DNA of 64,000 nt, from positions 62,001 through 126,000 of the forward strand of contig JAWZYV010001807.1 in the NCBI GenBank assembly GCA_038373885.1. Reading direction: 5' to 3'. Of this stretch, positions 1 to 11,300 are shown piece by piece (within the stretch, counting starts at the first letter, position 1; every line of letters begins with the position of its first letter). Under the pieces are notes generated by a model, which saw only the letters and a list, made by a program, of their open reading frames with translations, was not told the origin of the DNA and did no database searches. The translations under genes and the position numbers were made by a program. The stretch comes from Cheiracanthium punctorium. Lineage: Eukaryota; Arthropoda; Arachnida; Araneae; Cheiracanthiidae.

Positions 1-1199
1 AAAAATAGCGTTTAAAAGAGATCAAACATACATTGTGTTGTCGACGTCTTAAAGAGCCGTTCGATTTTGGTCAGGGAGGCGGCTATCTTCGACTGTTAAT
101 GTTGGTCGCCCTCAGGAGGTCTATGATCCGTCAATACATCGCCGATTTTCCGCTTATGGCTTTGGCGGTCTAAGAGACCCCCTCCCCCCAGCCAGCCAAG
201 AAGAAACACGCGATGGAGCATCGAGAAACTTTTTCAGCTTAGTTAATAGTCAGTTGAACGTCGAATAAACAGTGCAGGGGAGACAGAATTTACAGGGTCC
301 TTTCTCACGACCTTTGACATGTCCACCCCAACCGTTTTCTCAGAAAGCAGATGCTTTTTTTTTTCTTTTTTGTATGTGTATTCGTTCATGTTTCGCGTGG
401 CTCGTACTTCGCAGTTTTTTATGCAAGGGCAGAACTCGCTCCAGCGTGTAGTCAATGGCTGAGCTCAGCTCTACACAGAACAGTAAAATTTCCATAGTTT
501 TAACTATAAAAGTGGATATTTTTCAAGTATCTCTTGGAATATTTTTCAAGTTCAATGCTAACACGATTTATCGTTAGCTTGGCATATTAATAAGTTTGTC
601 TGGCTCTCTTTTAATTGTGTTGGCCGGTGATGTTATTAAAGTTTATCGGGGTACTACAAATTTTAATTCCAGCCATCAAAATTTTAGAGGTGAGTTAAGT
701 AATTATTTAACTAATAATTATGTGCTTTGTTTCTTTTATTCATTTTCTTTTTAATTGCTAATTATAAGTCTTATTTGTATTATAGAGTGAAATATAAAGG
801 TACAATTGGCATAAAATCAACTGTTTACCTTAAGCATATGAAATATTTTTTCTCATTATAAGCACAAATTTACTTAATGTAAACTTACTATAACAAAAGT
901 CAACTTATTATTGCATTATGGCATAACTTACAATGAAACAGATTAAAGCACTTTATGCAAAGTTTTTTTTTCTTTTTAAATTGTATACTAATATGTGTGC
1001 ATTTAGTATGTAATTTAAACCTATTTGGAGTAGTGAAATTGAACAAATCAAAGAATTAAGAGAGATAAATAAAAAACTGTTTGTGTAATGAAGTAGACAA
1101 AATTTTTCTCGTGGGAGGGTTAAAAGGGGGGGGGATTTGTAGATAGAAAACTTCTTCATATTTTATTACAGGAAAACTATAATAAACTATGGAGATAAA
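1..1199. other. Intergenic or downstream intron sequence, nothing recognised
   Basis: AT-rich sequence with only short chance reading frames. The first 200 bases are less AT-rich but carry no motif I recognise. If the Nmdar2 tail continues, further exons could lie here or before position 1; none is visible by homology. Confidence 0.5.
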
Positions 1200-2490
1200 A
1201 AAGCAGGCTTATTCGTCTAATAGAAGTGGTTCCTTGACGATTTCGTCAAATCCTGACAGTTTATAAACGTAGTAATTATACCGGAATTCCAGACATTTTG
1301 AGAATATGTCAGTCACACACCATTTACATACGTCGTGAAAGCATGGAAATTCAAACTTCTTGTCGGGTGCACATGCCGTTTAAAAGGAAACACTCTATAT
1401 TTCTAAATATAATACATTATACTACTAGTTGTTAGCTAATGAAAAGCAATTTTGAATTAAATGATTAGAAATAACAAGTTTTAAATTAACTTCTAATCGT
1501 TTAGATAAAGTTATAAAATTTATATTCATAAAAGTTTGAACATATACAAAAATATATTAAAGTTAAAATATAATCTTGATTTTTAATTTAACAGATAAGT
1601 AACTCGCACGAACAACTTATGTCACTAATTTACATTTTAAAGGGTTTCCATTTTTTCCCCCGGTACATTTTATTAATCGTTTTGGCTGTATTAGGTATTT
1701 TTAATAAAAGGGTGCAAAAATTATTTAATCTACTCTTATAAACTATCTAAATATTTTCATATATTGGTTAAAAAGTAATCTTTTTTATATAAAATAAGTA
1801 AATTATATTTACTGTTAGTAAAATTGCCTTTTAAACTGTATTCCTTACTTAACTAAATTTACTAATATTTTATTTAATTTTTAAGTTACTTCTTCACCAT
1901 CTTTCACCAATATATGAAGATATTTAGATTGTTTCTAACATTGAATTAAACAGCGTACCCACCCCCGCCTTTTATTAAATATACCTACAGTAAAAACAAT
2001 TCATAAAATGTACCGGGGGGGAAAAGTAAACCCTTTAAAATGTAAAATAGAGACATAAGCTATTTATGCAAGTTACTGATCAATTAAATTCAAAAAATCA
2101 AGATTATATATTTCTTTAATGTATTTTCTCTGTGTTCAAATTTTTATGAATGTATATTTTACAACTTCATCTAAACAACTAGAAGTTAGTTTAAAACTTG
2201 TAATTTTTGCACATTTAATTAAAAATAACTTTTTATTAGCTAACAAACTAATATTAAAATGTATTATATAGAAATATAAAATGTTTCCTTTTTAAACGGC
2301 AAAAGTTCACAAGATCAGAAGAGTTTGAATTTCCATTCCTTCACGACGTATGTAAATGGTATTTGTCTATTCTCTGAATGTCTGGAATTGCGGCATAATT
2401 ACTACGTTTATAAATGGTCAGAATTCGACAAATTCTGCGAAGTCTTTAAAGAACGACTTCTGACGAATATAAGCCGGTTTTCTCTGTCCT
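1200..2490. repeat. Large degenerate near-palindrome, about 1.3 kb
   Basis: The left part (about 1200-1830) and right part (about 1880-2490) are inverted copies of each other. Matching landmarks are GGAATTCCAGACATT near 1283 with AATGTCTGGAATT near 2377; GGAAATTCAAACTTCT near 1345 with GTTTGAATTTCC near 2324; and CCCCCGGTACATTTTATTAA near 1658 with TCATAAAATGTACCGGGG near 2003. Both arms carry many substitutions and small indels, so the element is old. The centre near 1840-1880 is very AT-rich. No transposase is visible, which fits a fold-back element or an old inverted duplication. Confidence 0.8.
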
Positions 2491-3100
2491 GTTGGAGCAA
2501 TTCGACAAGGTATAACGTAAAATCAACCACTATGAGCTGAATTTTATAAACGAATTCCGAGAATCTGTCTCCCTTCGTCGTTATAGCGACGAGTGTTCGA
2601 CCAATATCGGGGATTTTCTCTTCCTGGCGGTCACCCTTTTCCATTCTTACGCCGTAGTTAAGCGAGATTGTTATCTCTCACGGTCACCCCTCGCGGGTAA
2701 TACGCCGTCGAGAAGTTCAGCGCTCGACGGGCAAACAGGTGGACATATCCAAGGATTTTTAACGTCGATGATTACGTCGAAACTACGTCGACGGCGACGT
2801 TAATTCGATTTATCGTGGCTGGCTGGGAAATTACTCTTGAAATGACACAAATTAATTCCCTTGCCAGAAACCAGTTTTTTATGTTATATACATATCTATA
2901 TATATATATGTATACATATAACAGAATAAATCAAAAGCCCACTAAAATCCCATATTTCTAGAAATGCGCAGTTTTAATTCAGTTGGAACAAAGGAATTCG
3001 CTTTCAAAAACCGCAACTACTACACATTCCCTAGCAGTTTCGTTCTTAATTTGTGGTCAGTCCCCGCTGTTTGGTCGCATTTGCATTTTCGAATCAAATC

Positions 3101-3494
3101 CTACTGCTGCTCGGATGTCTTGCTGATCTGGGTTCGACAATCTTTGCAGATTGCAAGGTCAAGTGACAAGACCTCTACAGTGTGATAGAAGGTTTGACGT
3201 ATCAGAGAGACAAAAAAGGATTGCGTGGCATCTCTTGCCTGTATTACTTGTATCAAATGTACAAATAAAATAATGTTGCTGAGGATCGTTTCAGTCACTC
3301 TCTCGGCAGCCGTAGAAATGCCCAAGGAATAAGGCCTAACTCTGCGCCCTGCGGACTCCTGCGGCGGTCCTCGGACCGCGGGACCCTGTGCTGAAACACC
3401 ACTCAACCGTATCGCCTCCTGAGCCCGTACCGCCTCCTGAGATGATGCGCCGCTCATGCCCAGCGACCACGATCCGCGAAGTCTCGTTCCAACC
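3101..3494 (-). CDS. Candidate downstream tail exon (weak)
   Basis: This GC-rich open frame stands out in an AT-rich region. A possible acceptor (GGCTTGCCCAG) at 3495 would supply the third base of the codon left open by the 5186 exon (AG plus G, Arg) and leads into the frame VGTRLRGSWSLGMSGASSQE, followed by a repeated QEAVRAQEAIR. The frame stays open to 3101; a plausible donor lies near 3289 (GAGA|GTGACT). Against it: the acceptor has no good pyrimidine tract, phase agreement has a one-in-three chance, and I recognise no homology. It could equally be a relic of a GC-rich repeat. Confidence 0.25.
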
Positions 3495-3540
3495 CTGGGC
3501 AAGCCACGACAACACCCCTTTCCGTACCCGTGATGTTATT

Positions 3541-3600
3541 TCATATATATATATATATTAGCATACTTTTGAGCCATTTCCCCCCCCCCCCCTCTGACGA
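3541..3600. repeat. (AT)n and poly-C simple repeats
   Basis: A short AT run is followed by a run of about twelve C. Such tracts are slippage-prone and of no known function here. Confidence 0.85.
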
Positions 3601-3696
3601 AATTTGTTTAATTTATTATTGGCTTGTGTTTAATTTTGTAGTTTTAATCGCTTTTTGTGACGAGTAGGTGATTTATTTTTTCACTACATTATTCGG

Positions 3697-3895
3697 GCTG
3701 TCCCAAAAAGGTAGTAGCACGCTCTTTATCTATAAGAGATAAGTGGGCAATCTAAGTTGAATAAATGTTACAAATAACACTCCATATTACTTATGGTAGA
3801 AAAGGAGACTAGGTTATGAGTAATTTCCTCTCGTTAATTTTCGGAAAGTTATTCGTATACGACTCCCGTACAAAAAAAAATTCCCAATTTTTACT
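3697..3895 (+). repeat. Single arm of an inverted-repeat MITE (family also at 40889)
   Basis: It starts GGCTGTCCCAAAAAGGTAGT and includes AGAGATAAGTG, CTCTCGTTAATTTTC and CCCGTACAAA. These occur in the same order in the arms of the complete element at 40889-41604. No second arm is found downstream, so this is a truncated copy. Confidence 0.7.
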
Positions 3896-4538
3896 CAATT
3901 TATTTCACAAAGACCTGTTTCTGTTGGATTAACACAAACGCTTAGGGAAATTAATTACAGTTTAAACATGCTGAATGGGATGAGAAATAAACATATCACG
4001 TTTCAAGAACGTTAACATATACAACTAAATCCGAAATAATTACTGCATTTCAACTACTAATAAGTGCATTCATTAAAACAGGCAGCTCAACTAGAAACTC
4101 GCCCTCTATTCAGATGCAACATACCTACTCAATCTAATTCTAAACAAGAGCTGTGACTGATTAATGATATTCTCTTTGCTCTGGTTTATAATAATAATGC
4201 TTATTCATGATATCAAGTTTGATTTCTATCAAAACATTAGGCGATATCTTAACGTGTGATACTAGACTCTTTATCTATTACATATTCATTTCTACCAGCG
4301 ATGAATTGTCTTATATAACAAGGGTTTCTAGATATTGGGATGGGTGTGATTTAGTAATTTCCATTATTAAAAAAACCACTCTGCATTCCGAAACAGAGGA
4401 TTACATTGGATAATGGAATTTTTTCTCTAGGTACGAAAGGTCGTTTTCTAGAAATACTTGACTTTTCCATTGTTCGCAGCTTTGGATATGTAAAATATAT
4501 GTCTGAACTCACACTTTCCAGTAATATTTTACTAATTA

Positions 4539-4690
4539 CAGTCGAATCTGCTAAAGTCGCCTCCTTGGTAAAGAGACCACCTGTCTAAAGGGATCACTTT
4601 TGTACATTTTCACTTTACAACGACATATTACCGCCTTCATAAGGGGACCACCTTTATAAGGTGATCAGTTTGTAGATCTGTGTTTGGTGA
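4539..4690 (+). mobile_element. pogo/Tigger-like terminal fragment
   Basis: It starts TA|CAGTCGAATCTGCTAAAG and continues with repeated GACCACC and GGGATCAC motifs, a pattern typical of the ends of Tigger-type DNA transposons, which insert at TA. No matching right end was found nearby, so it is treated as a fragment. Confidence 0.4.
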
Positions 4691-5185
4691 TTTGTTGTTA
4701 CGAAGATGGTCACATTAGAAACTACTGTACTTCATTCCTACTGTATTTTATTTTCTTGGCCGACCACAAATTGAATAAGAAAACAACTGCTTTGGTCACC
4801 TTGTATCCTAAAAAGTAAGGAATTATCCAGTTATGAGGAAAAGTTCTATATGCAAACTTTTAAGGTTTACCTAACCGAAGTCACACAGAGATCATTCTGG
4901 AATTTCAGGTATGACATGCGAAATTTTATAAGCATTATAGAAAGCATTCCTCGATTTCCCCTAGCTTAAGTCAAGACTCCGACGTAATTATTAATTGAGT
5001 AAAATATTATATTGAGTATTGAGTTATAATATATTATATTGAGTAAAATATTAACCGTAAATAATTTTAGGACAGAAAGCAGTTTGGAAATATTTTCTTC
5101 TACAGTAAATTCTCCCAGTGAATTGAGATTACATTTCTAACCTATGCCACGTTTTTGAAGTAAGGGAATGACTTGAAGAACTCAC

Positions 5186-5358
5186 CTGAGAGACAGTATG
5201 TAGTTCTCGAGTTTTCGAATTTTGATCCGAGCCATATCGAGTTCGTGCTTAACTTTCCAAAGTTGTGAATCGCAGACAGGATCTTTGCAATGATGGTGCC
5301 TGATCAGGTCCTGAGCCTCGCGAACAGCCCCTCGAAAGCTCAAGGACTTGCCCATGCT
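5186..5358 (-). CDS. Nmdar2: Nmdar2 exon: proximal cytoplasmic tail
   Basis: The exon is 173 bp (phase 0 in, phase 2 out), with acceptor TTTGTTTATTTCAG and donor CTCAG|GTGAGT. It encodes [39 protein letters not shown] and [17 protein letters not shown]. The SFRGAV, CxDPVCD and [10 protein letters not shown] blocks are features I recall from the arthropod NMDAR2 tail; vertebrate GluN2 tails do not share them. The last third is charged with a heptad-like spacing of hydrophobics and may be a short coiled coil. The open frame continues upstream to 5601, but that part reads through the splice acceptor into a TTAA MITE and is not receptor sequence. Confidence 0.94.
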
Positions 5359-8300
5359 CTGAAATAAACAAAGAAAGATGGATAAAAAAGTCGTGCTGGA
5401 TGCTCTGGTGATGACACTTCTTTTCAAAAAGGCCAAGAAGGATTTATCAAAAAGGTCGTTTTCTACAGAGAAAAAGGGCACTTGGCTGTTGAGCTTTAGC
5501 ACGCAGTGTTCCTGCTCTCGGCACACCAAACTCTGACGTTTTGACTGTTGCCAGTCACGAAGAATGGATTTGATTTCTATAAAAATAGTTGCGGGTGACA
5601 TAGTTCCACGAGAATCCTTTACTTTTTAGCACGTCATTTCCCGTAAAAAATTGTCACGATTGATTTTAACGGCACTGACATCTGCTAAAGACCCTTTTTT
5701 GAAGCAGCGTCAAAAAAGGATCTCTAGATCTGTCGCACGCGATGAACGTTTCGATCTTCCGCCATCTGGCTGGTAGTTAGGTCGAGCGATGGCAACGACT
5801 GCCCTTTTTTCAGCATTGGGAAAAGGTTGCCTCTCAAAGGGTTAATCCTTTTACGCGTGGTGTCTTCGCTGTGAGAAGGCAACTCTGGCATGTTGACTGT
5901 TTTGATTCGCGAAGAATAAATTTGATTTCAATAAAATATTTAAGGAGAACATAGTTATACGGTAATCCTTTTTATCATATAATTTCCCGTAAAAATGATC
6001 AAGTATTTATAAAATGGATGCTAGGATTATTTTTACCAGTACCGGCATCTACTGAGAACTGAGAATGTGATGAAAACATATACATCTTTATAGATGAAAA
6101 ACTAGATAGACTGTCTAATGGCGAGAAAGTGCAGCTGTTACCATTGCTCGATTTAACTACCAGCAACATGGCGGTCGATCGAATCGCCCATCGCGTGCCA
6201 CAGAGCAAGAGAACATTTTTGACACAGCTGGCTGTGCGGTTGGCTTCTCTCTTACGGCATTGGGAAACGGTTGCTCTTGAAAGGATTAAAAAAATCTTAT
6301 AAACAATTGCCGTGTAGTAAAAATTATTTTTGAAAATTAAAAGAAGAAAATAAAGAAATCAAAATTTAAGCAACAGGAATGACTCCCATGAGTTTTCAAC
6401 TATATTTTACAAATTTTTCAGTATTTTATATTATTAAATTAGCACAATTCAATGGTTTTAGCTTACAGAAAACCGAAGGAGAACAAAACTAATAGTTCTT
6501 TTAAGAGATACACAAAATACGGAACTTTAAAAGAGCTAAGCTAGTTTAATAAAATAAAAACCACTATTATTTTTAAGTCGAAAAGTATTATACAATTAAC
6601 AGTTTTGTAAAATTGATTGTTGCTGAAGACATGGCAGTGTTTTAAAAATAATACTACTCACTCAGAGTAGTAGTTTGTAATTAAAATTAAAGAAAACTCT
6701 TTAGATACAGGTATGTATAGCGGCCTATCTATTCAACTAATCGAAAAGAGGTTTCAAAACACTCATTTGAAGGTACGAACTCGAAATTGGGATCAATCGG
6801 GGCCGTCGCTATTAGCAACGGGCCTGCGTATGAGTTGCCATCAGGAAAAATGAGTTTATCATTGAGGCCTGTTTTCGCTATTCGCAATGTTCTATTTCAT
6901 TATTATAAGTATTATAAATATTATATTATTTTATTATTTTAAAACAATTTTTTTATAGTTTTGTCGTAGTAAAGAACTTTAGATGTAGATAATCGTTTTG
7001 TGAAGCTTTTGCCGTATTTCTTGCATCGAAATTTATCATAAAATTCGAACATTTCGCTCTGAATGTAAAGGTAAGTGAAAACTTTTAAAATTTGTTTAGA
7101 AATTCTAAAAATATGTATGTAAATCATATTTAGTGAATAATTATTCATGTGTTATTTATAATTAAATTATTTTAATCAGAAATCGTATTATTTGAGTAGT
7201 TTATTCTTGTAAATAAGCATGGCGTAGTGATACTAGTTAGACAATTTAATTTTGCCAGTTGAAAATGTTATTTATCAGTTTTATGCTTATCAGTGTTATT
7301 TTATGCTTATCAGTGTTATTTTATGCTTTGATTATGTGATTCAGACTTACATTTGGTACAGTGCAGAAATACAGTAAATTATAAATTATTGATTTTTGCA
7401 CGTTTACATAGAAACTTCAAATGTAGTTAATATTTTTTACAAGCGTTCATTATGCTTGCTCAATTCCAAAGTTCAATTGAGAAAGCGACAAAAGAATAAC
7501 ATATAATACATGAAATGTCCTTTTAAAGAATAATTAATTCAGGGATCGCGGTATTGAGTGTATTTTTTCAATTTTCTCCCAATATACAGGATATCCCGAA
7601 AACACTGAAATGCGTTTTAATACATTATTTGTTAATGATTAATGATTGATGTTAAATTGTTTAAAATAACGTAGGAAATACGACTACGTTCGTGAATTCT
7701 CCTGTACAATTTTTGTTTTCAATTTTTGAGGTGTTAATTTCCGAAAGTTATGAGTCAAACTTCTTAAAACAAGTCAATTTAAAACCTATTTTGGTGACTC
7801 TAGCAATGGAGAAAATTATTATCACAAACAGTATTTGTGTAACAATGTGTTCATGTGGTGTATCTACCGATATGTTATGCAAAAATGCATTTCTATTATG
7901 GCGAATATTTTGCTAAATAATTATTGTAAAGCTCGAAATGACAAATTGGAAAAAACCAAAAAAAAAAAAAAAAAAAGAAAAAAGAGAAAACTATCTACTT
8001 TGTTGGGTACTTAAAGTAAGTAATTGTTTGTTCCTATTTTAATTATGCAGGTTATACGATACATTATTAGACGTAAAACATATTATTTAGTTCTTTTACG
8101 GGTAAAGACTATTTCGTTAATGTAAAAAATGATAGTAGGTGTAAATTGAATGAAATTTGAAAATAAAATTACTAAAAGGTAAAACTTAAGGTTAAGTGTC
8201 GTGTCTGTAAATAAATATATATATATAATATTTCTTACTCTTTTCATTAACTGCGCTTTCTTGTTATAGATTTATCGATGTGTAATAAATGCTACTTTAT

Positions 8301-11300
8301 AAATACTCTATATTATTTCTTTTACGATAGTGATGATCCGGAAAACCTGAAAATTTGAGTAGTTTATAATGTAAAAATATATATCTAAATTATTATAAGT
8401 TTATTATTTCAGTATATTACGAAGATTATACGTTAAACATTGTAGCAGTATTCAAATTTTGTATATGTGAATTGTAAATATCAAATATTTTATTATGTCA
8501 GCTGTTCGTCATTTAATCTGTTTATTTATAACTGGACAAGATTCAAAACACTTAAATTTAATAGCGTTTAGTCAATTTTATTTTTGAAAAATGATAATAG
8601 ATGCAACTGTTTGGAAATTGTGAAACATTTCCTTATCCTAAGAAATGTATAAAATTTTCTTTCTCATTTGTGTATTTAGTTATTTTAAAGTATATTAAAT
8701 ATCCACTTGTGAAACTAAAATAAGCAATCGTGAATCATGAGAGTATAAGCGCAACTTAGTTTTTCCTTCAAATTATATGCATCTATTTCCTTAATGTCAA
8801 TATGTATCACAGCAAACAAATAAATCATGAATTCGTACTTGAATTAGAAACATAATTACTACTTAAAACTACATTAAATAACGTTTGAAAGCACTGGGAA
8901 GCTTAAGAAATGCCTGATGTATACGTGAAGACTCGAGCATCCGTAGGCCTCTTTGGATGACTCATCAAAATACACGCGCAGGCCCGATACTAATTGCGAA
9001 GGCCCCGGATCAATTAAAACAACTGAGCTGACACAGTTTGAGTGAAAAATAAATAAATTGAAATCTTTTTTCGAATGGCAACATCCATTTTTTTCTTTTT
9101 TTTTCCCTAATCTTATTTTCTGCAAAGATTTCAACGTTGAAAAAATTGTAATTTAGATAATAGTTTTTTAACACCATTTATATTTTGTGTAAAAGCGATA
9201 GTCGGCTAGAGTTCCTTAAATCGGGGAAGAGTGTTTTTTTTTTCTTTTTTAAGAACATCCTGTTATATTCGCTTTGTCCTCAAGAGCATATAATGAAATT
9301 GCTTACAATTTCTGAGCTTCTTTAAGCTTGATCTTGAATTTTTTCTTAATTATTCTAAAGAATGGATGAATTCGAAGACGCTACGCTCATTTGTATTCTT
9401 GAAACTGGGGTTTTAAATTGGGAAGCGCACGTACATTGCGTTTTACTTCCTTGTACGTAGTATAAGGAAGTAATGTGATCCCGAAAAATTTTGGGGGCCA
9501 AATTTCGACAAAAAAACCGATTTTGACTACCTCTAAATTTAATTTTAAGAATTTTTTCGATGCATCTCATCGTAGGCTAGCATACACGATCATATGAACG
9601 CGTCTGCAACTCATTTTGACCAGCGGCGAGTCTATTGTGGTCAGTTTTTCCATGCCGTCTGTACGTACGTATGTACGTACGTATATATGTAACTCGCATA
9701 TCTCAAAAACTATTCCTCGTAGAATGTTGAGATTTGATATTTAGAATTGTTCTATGATCTACTTGTGCACCTCCCCTTTTGGTCGCAGTCGAATGTATAG
9801 TTTATGTACAGGACCGCCCAAAAGATTCGAAATACATTACGCTCTATGGGCCGAAATTCATTAAACTCGCCTAACTCAAAAACTATTAGGCGTAGAATGT
9901 CGAAACTTTATATTTAGGATTGTTGTAACATCTAGTTGTGCACCTCCCCTTTCGGTTCCATGCGACTGGATAGTTTATGTGCAGAACCGCCTAAAAGATT
10001 CGAAATACATTACGCTCTTGGGGCCGAAATTCATCAAGGCGTTTTTTAGAGGTATTGGGCTATTTCAAACGACTCAGAAGTGATATATGCTGTAAAGAGT
10101 TAGAAAATGAATTTCTCCATTAAAAAAAGTGTCTTTATCATTTACAGTTCTGCAACAGGAACACTCAAAAGATTTCCAATACATTACGGTCAATGGCAAT
10201 TTTATTGGCATTCATCCATTTCAAGCACAATACCGTCCTACCACATAAGTTAGGTAATGGTCCGACCACGGTCACGTGCCTCCCTCAAGAACTATGCCAA
10301 AAGTCGCCAAGCTTGGCGACTTTTGGTGTACGTGTATGCATATTTAACTCTCAAATCTCAAAAACTATTATGAAATTTCATATATAAATTTGTTGTAATA
10401 TCTAGTTGCGCATCTCGATTTTTTGTTCCAATCTACTGGAGAGTTTATTTACAGGACCACCGAAAAGAATTTCAGTACTTTAATGTCTATGAACATCTTC
10501 AATATAATACAATTGTAGTCAGTCATTGTTTGGTACATGCCCAAAATCTCGCCGTCTGTCCTCAACCTTGGCGAGTTTTGCCGAAATGTCGCCAAAAATG
10601 GCGATAGTCAGTCATTTGGTCCATGCCCAAAGTATCGCCATTTGTAATCGTTCTTGGCGAGTTTTGGCGAAAGATCGCCAAATTTGGCGATAATCTGTCA
10701 TTGTTGGTCCATGCTTAAAATCTCGCCAAATGTCGTCGACATTGACGAGTTTCGCCGAAATATCACCAAATTTGGCGCCAAAAATTATTTCTTATTTTGT
10801 ATAACTCTAAAACTTTAACCCGTAGAATTTTGTATTGTATTTAGAACTATATTATAATATCTAACTGTTTTCAATATCTTTTTTGACAGCAATAGACTGG
10901 GATTTTATTTACAGGGTGAGCCAAATGACTTTAAATACATTAAGGTGTATGAATGCATTCAATTCATTGAAAGTCTGTGGTCAATGACTACTTTGGCTAT
11001 CCCCAAAATCTCGCAAACTATCTCAAGTTTGTCGGCTTTTGGTGAAATATCGCCAAATAAAGTGCCAGAAGGAAATCTTTCAAATTGAACTCAGCTTGGC
11101 GATATCGAAATATTTGGCTAGAAATCGCGAAACCTTACTATTATTGATATTTTATCTCTTTCAAACAAATAAGTTTAGAGGAAGTGTGTAAAAAACATTT
11201 TTGATTTAATAGTCGTGCAAGGAAGTCATGTGTTGGACACATCAGATTTTTTTTTTTTTTTACGAATAGCAAGCAATCTTCTTTCGAGGTCTACAGTTTA

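Noticed and set aside
5359..5601. 5' half of the long minus-strand frame overlapping the tail exon
   Set aside because: It reads through a clear splice acceptor into a reverse-oriented TTAA MITE. It is not receptor coding sequence.
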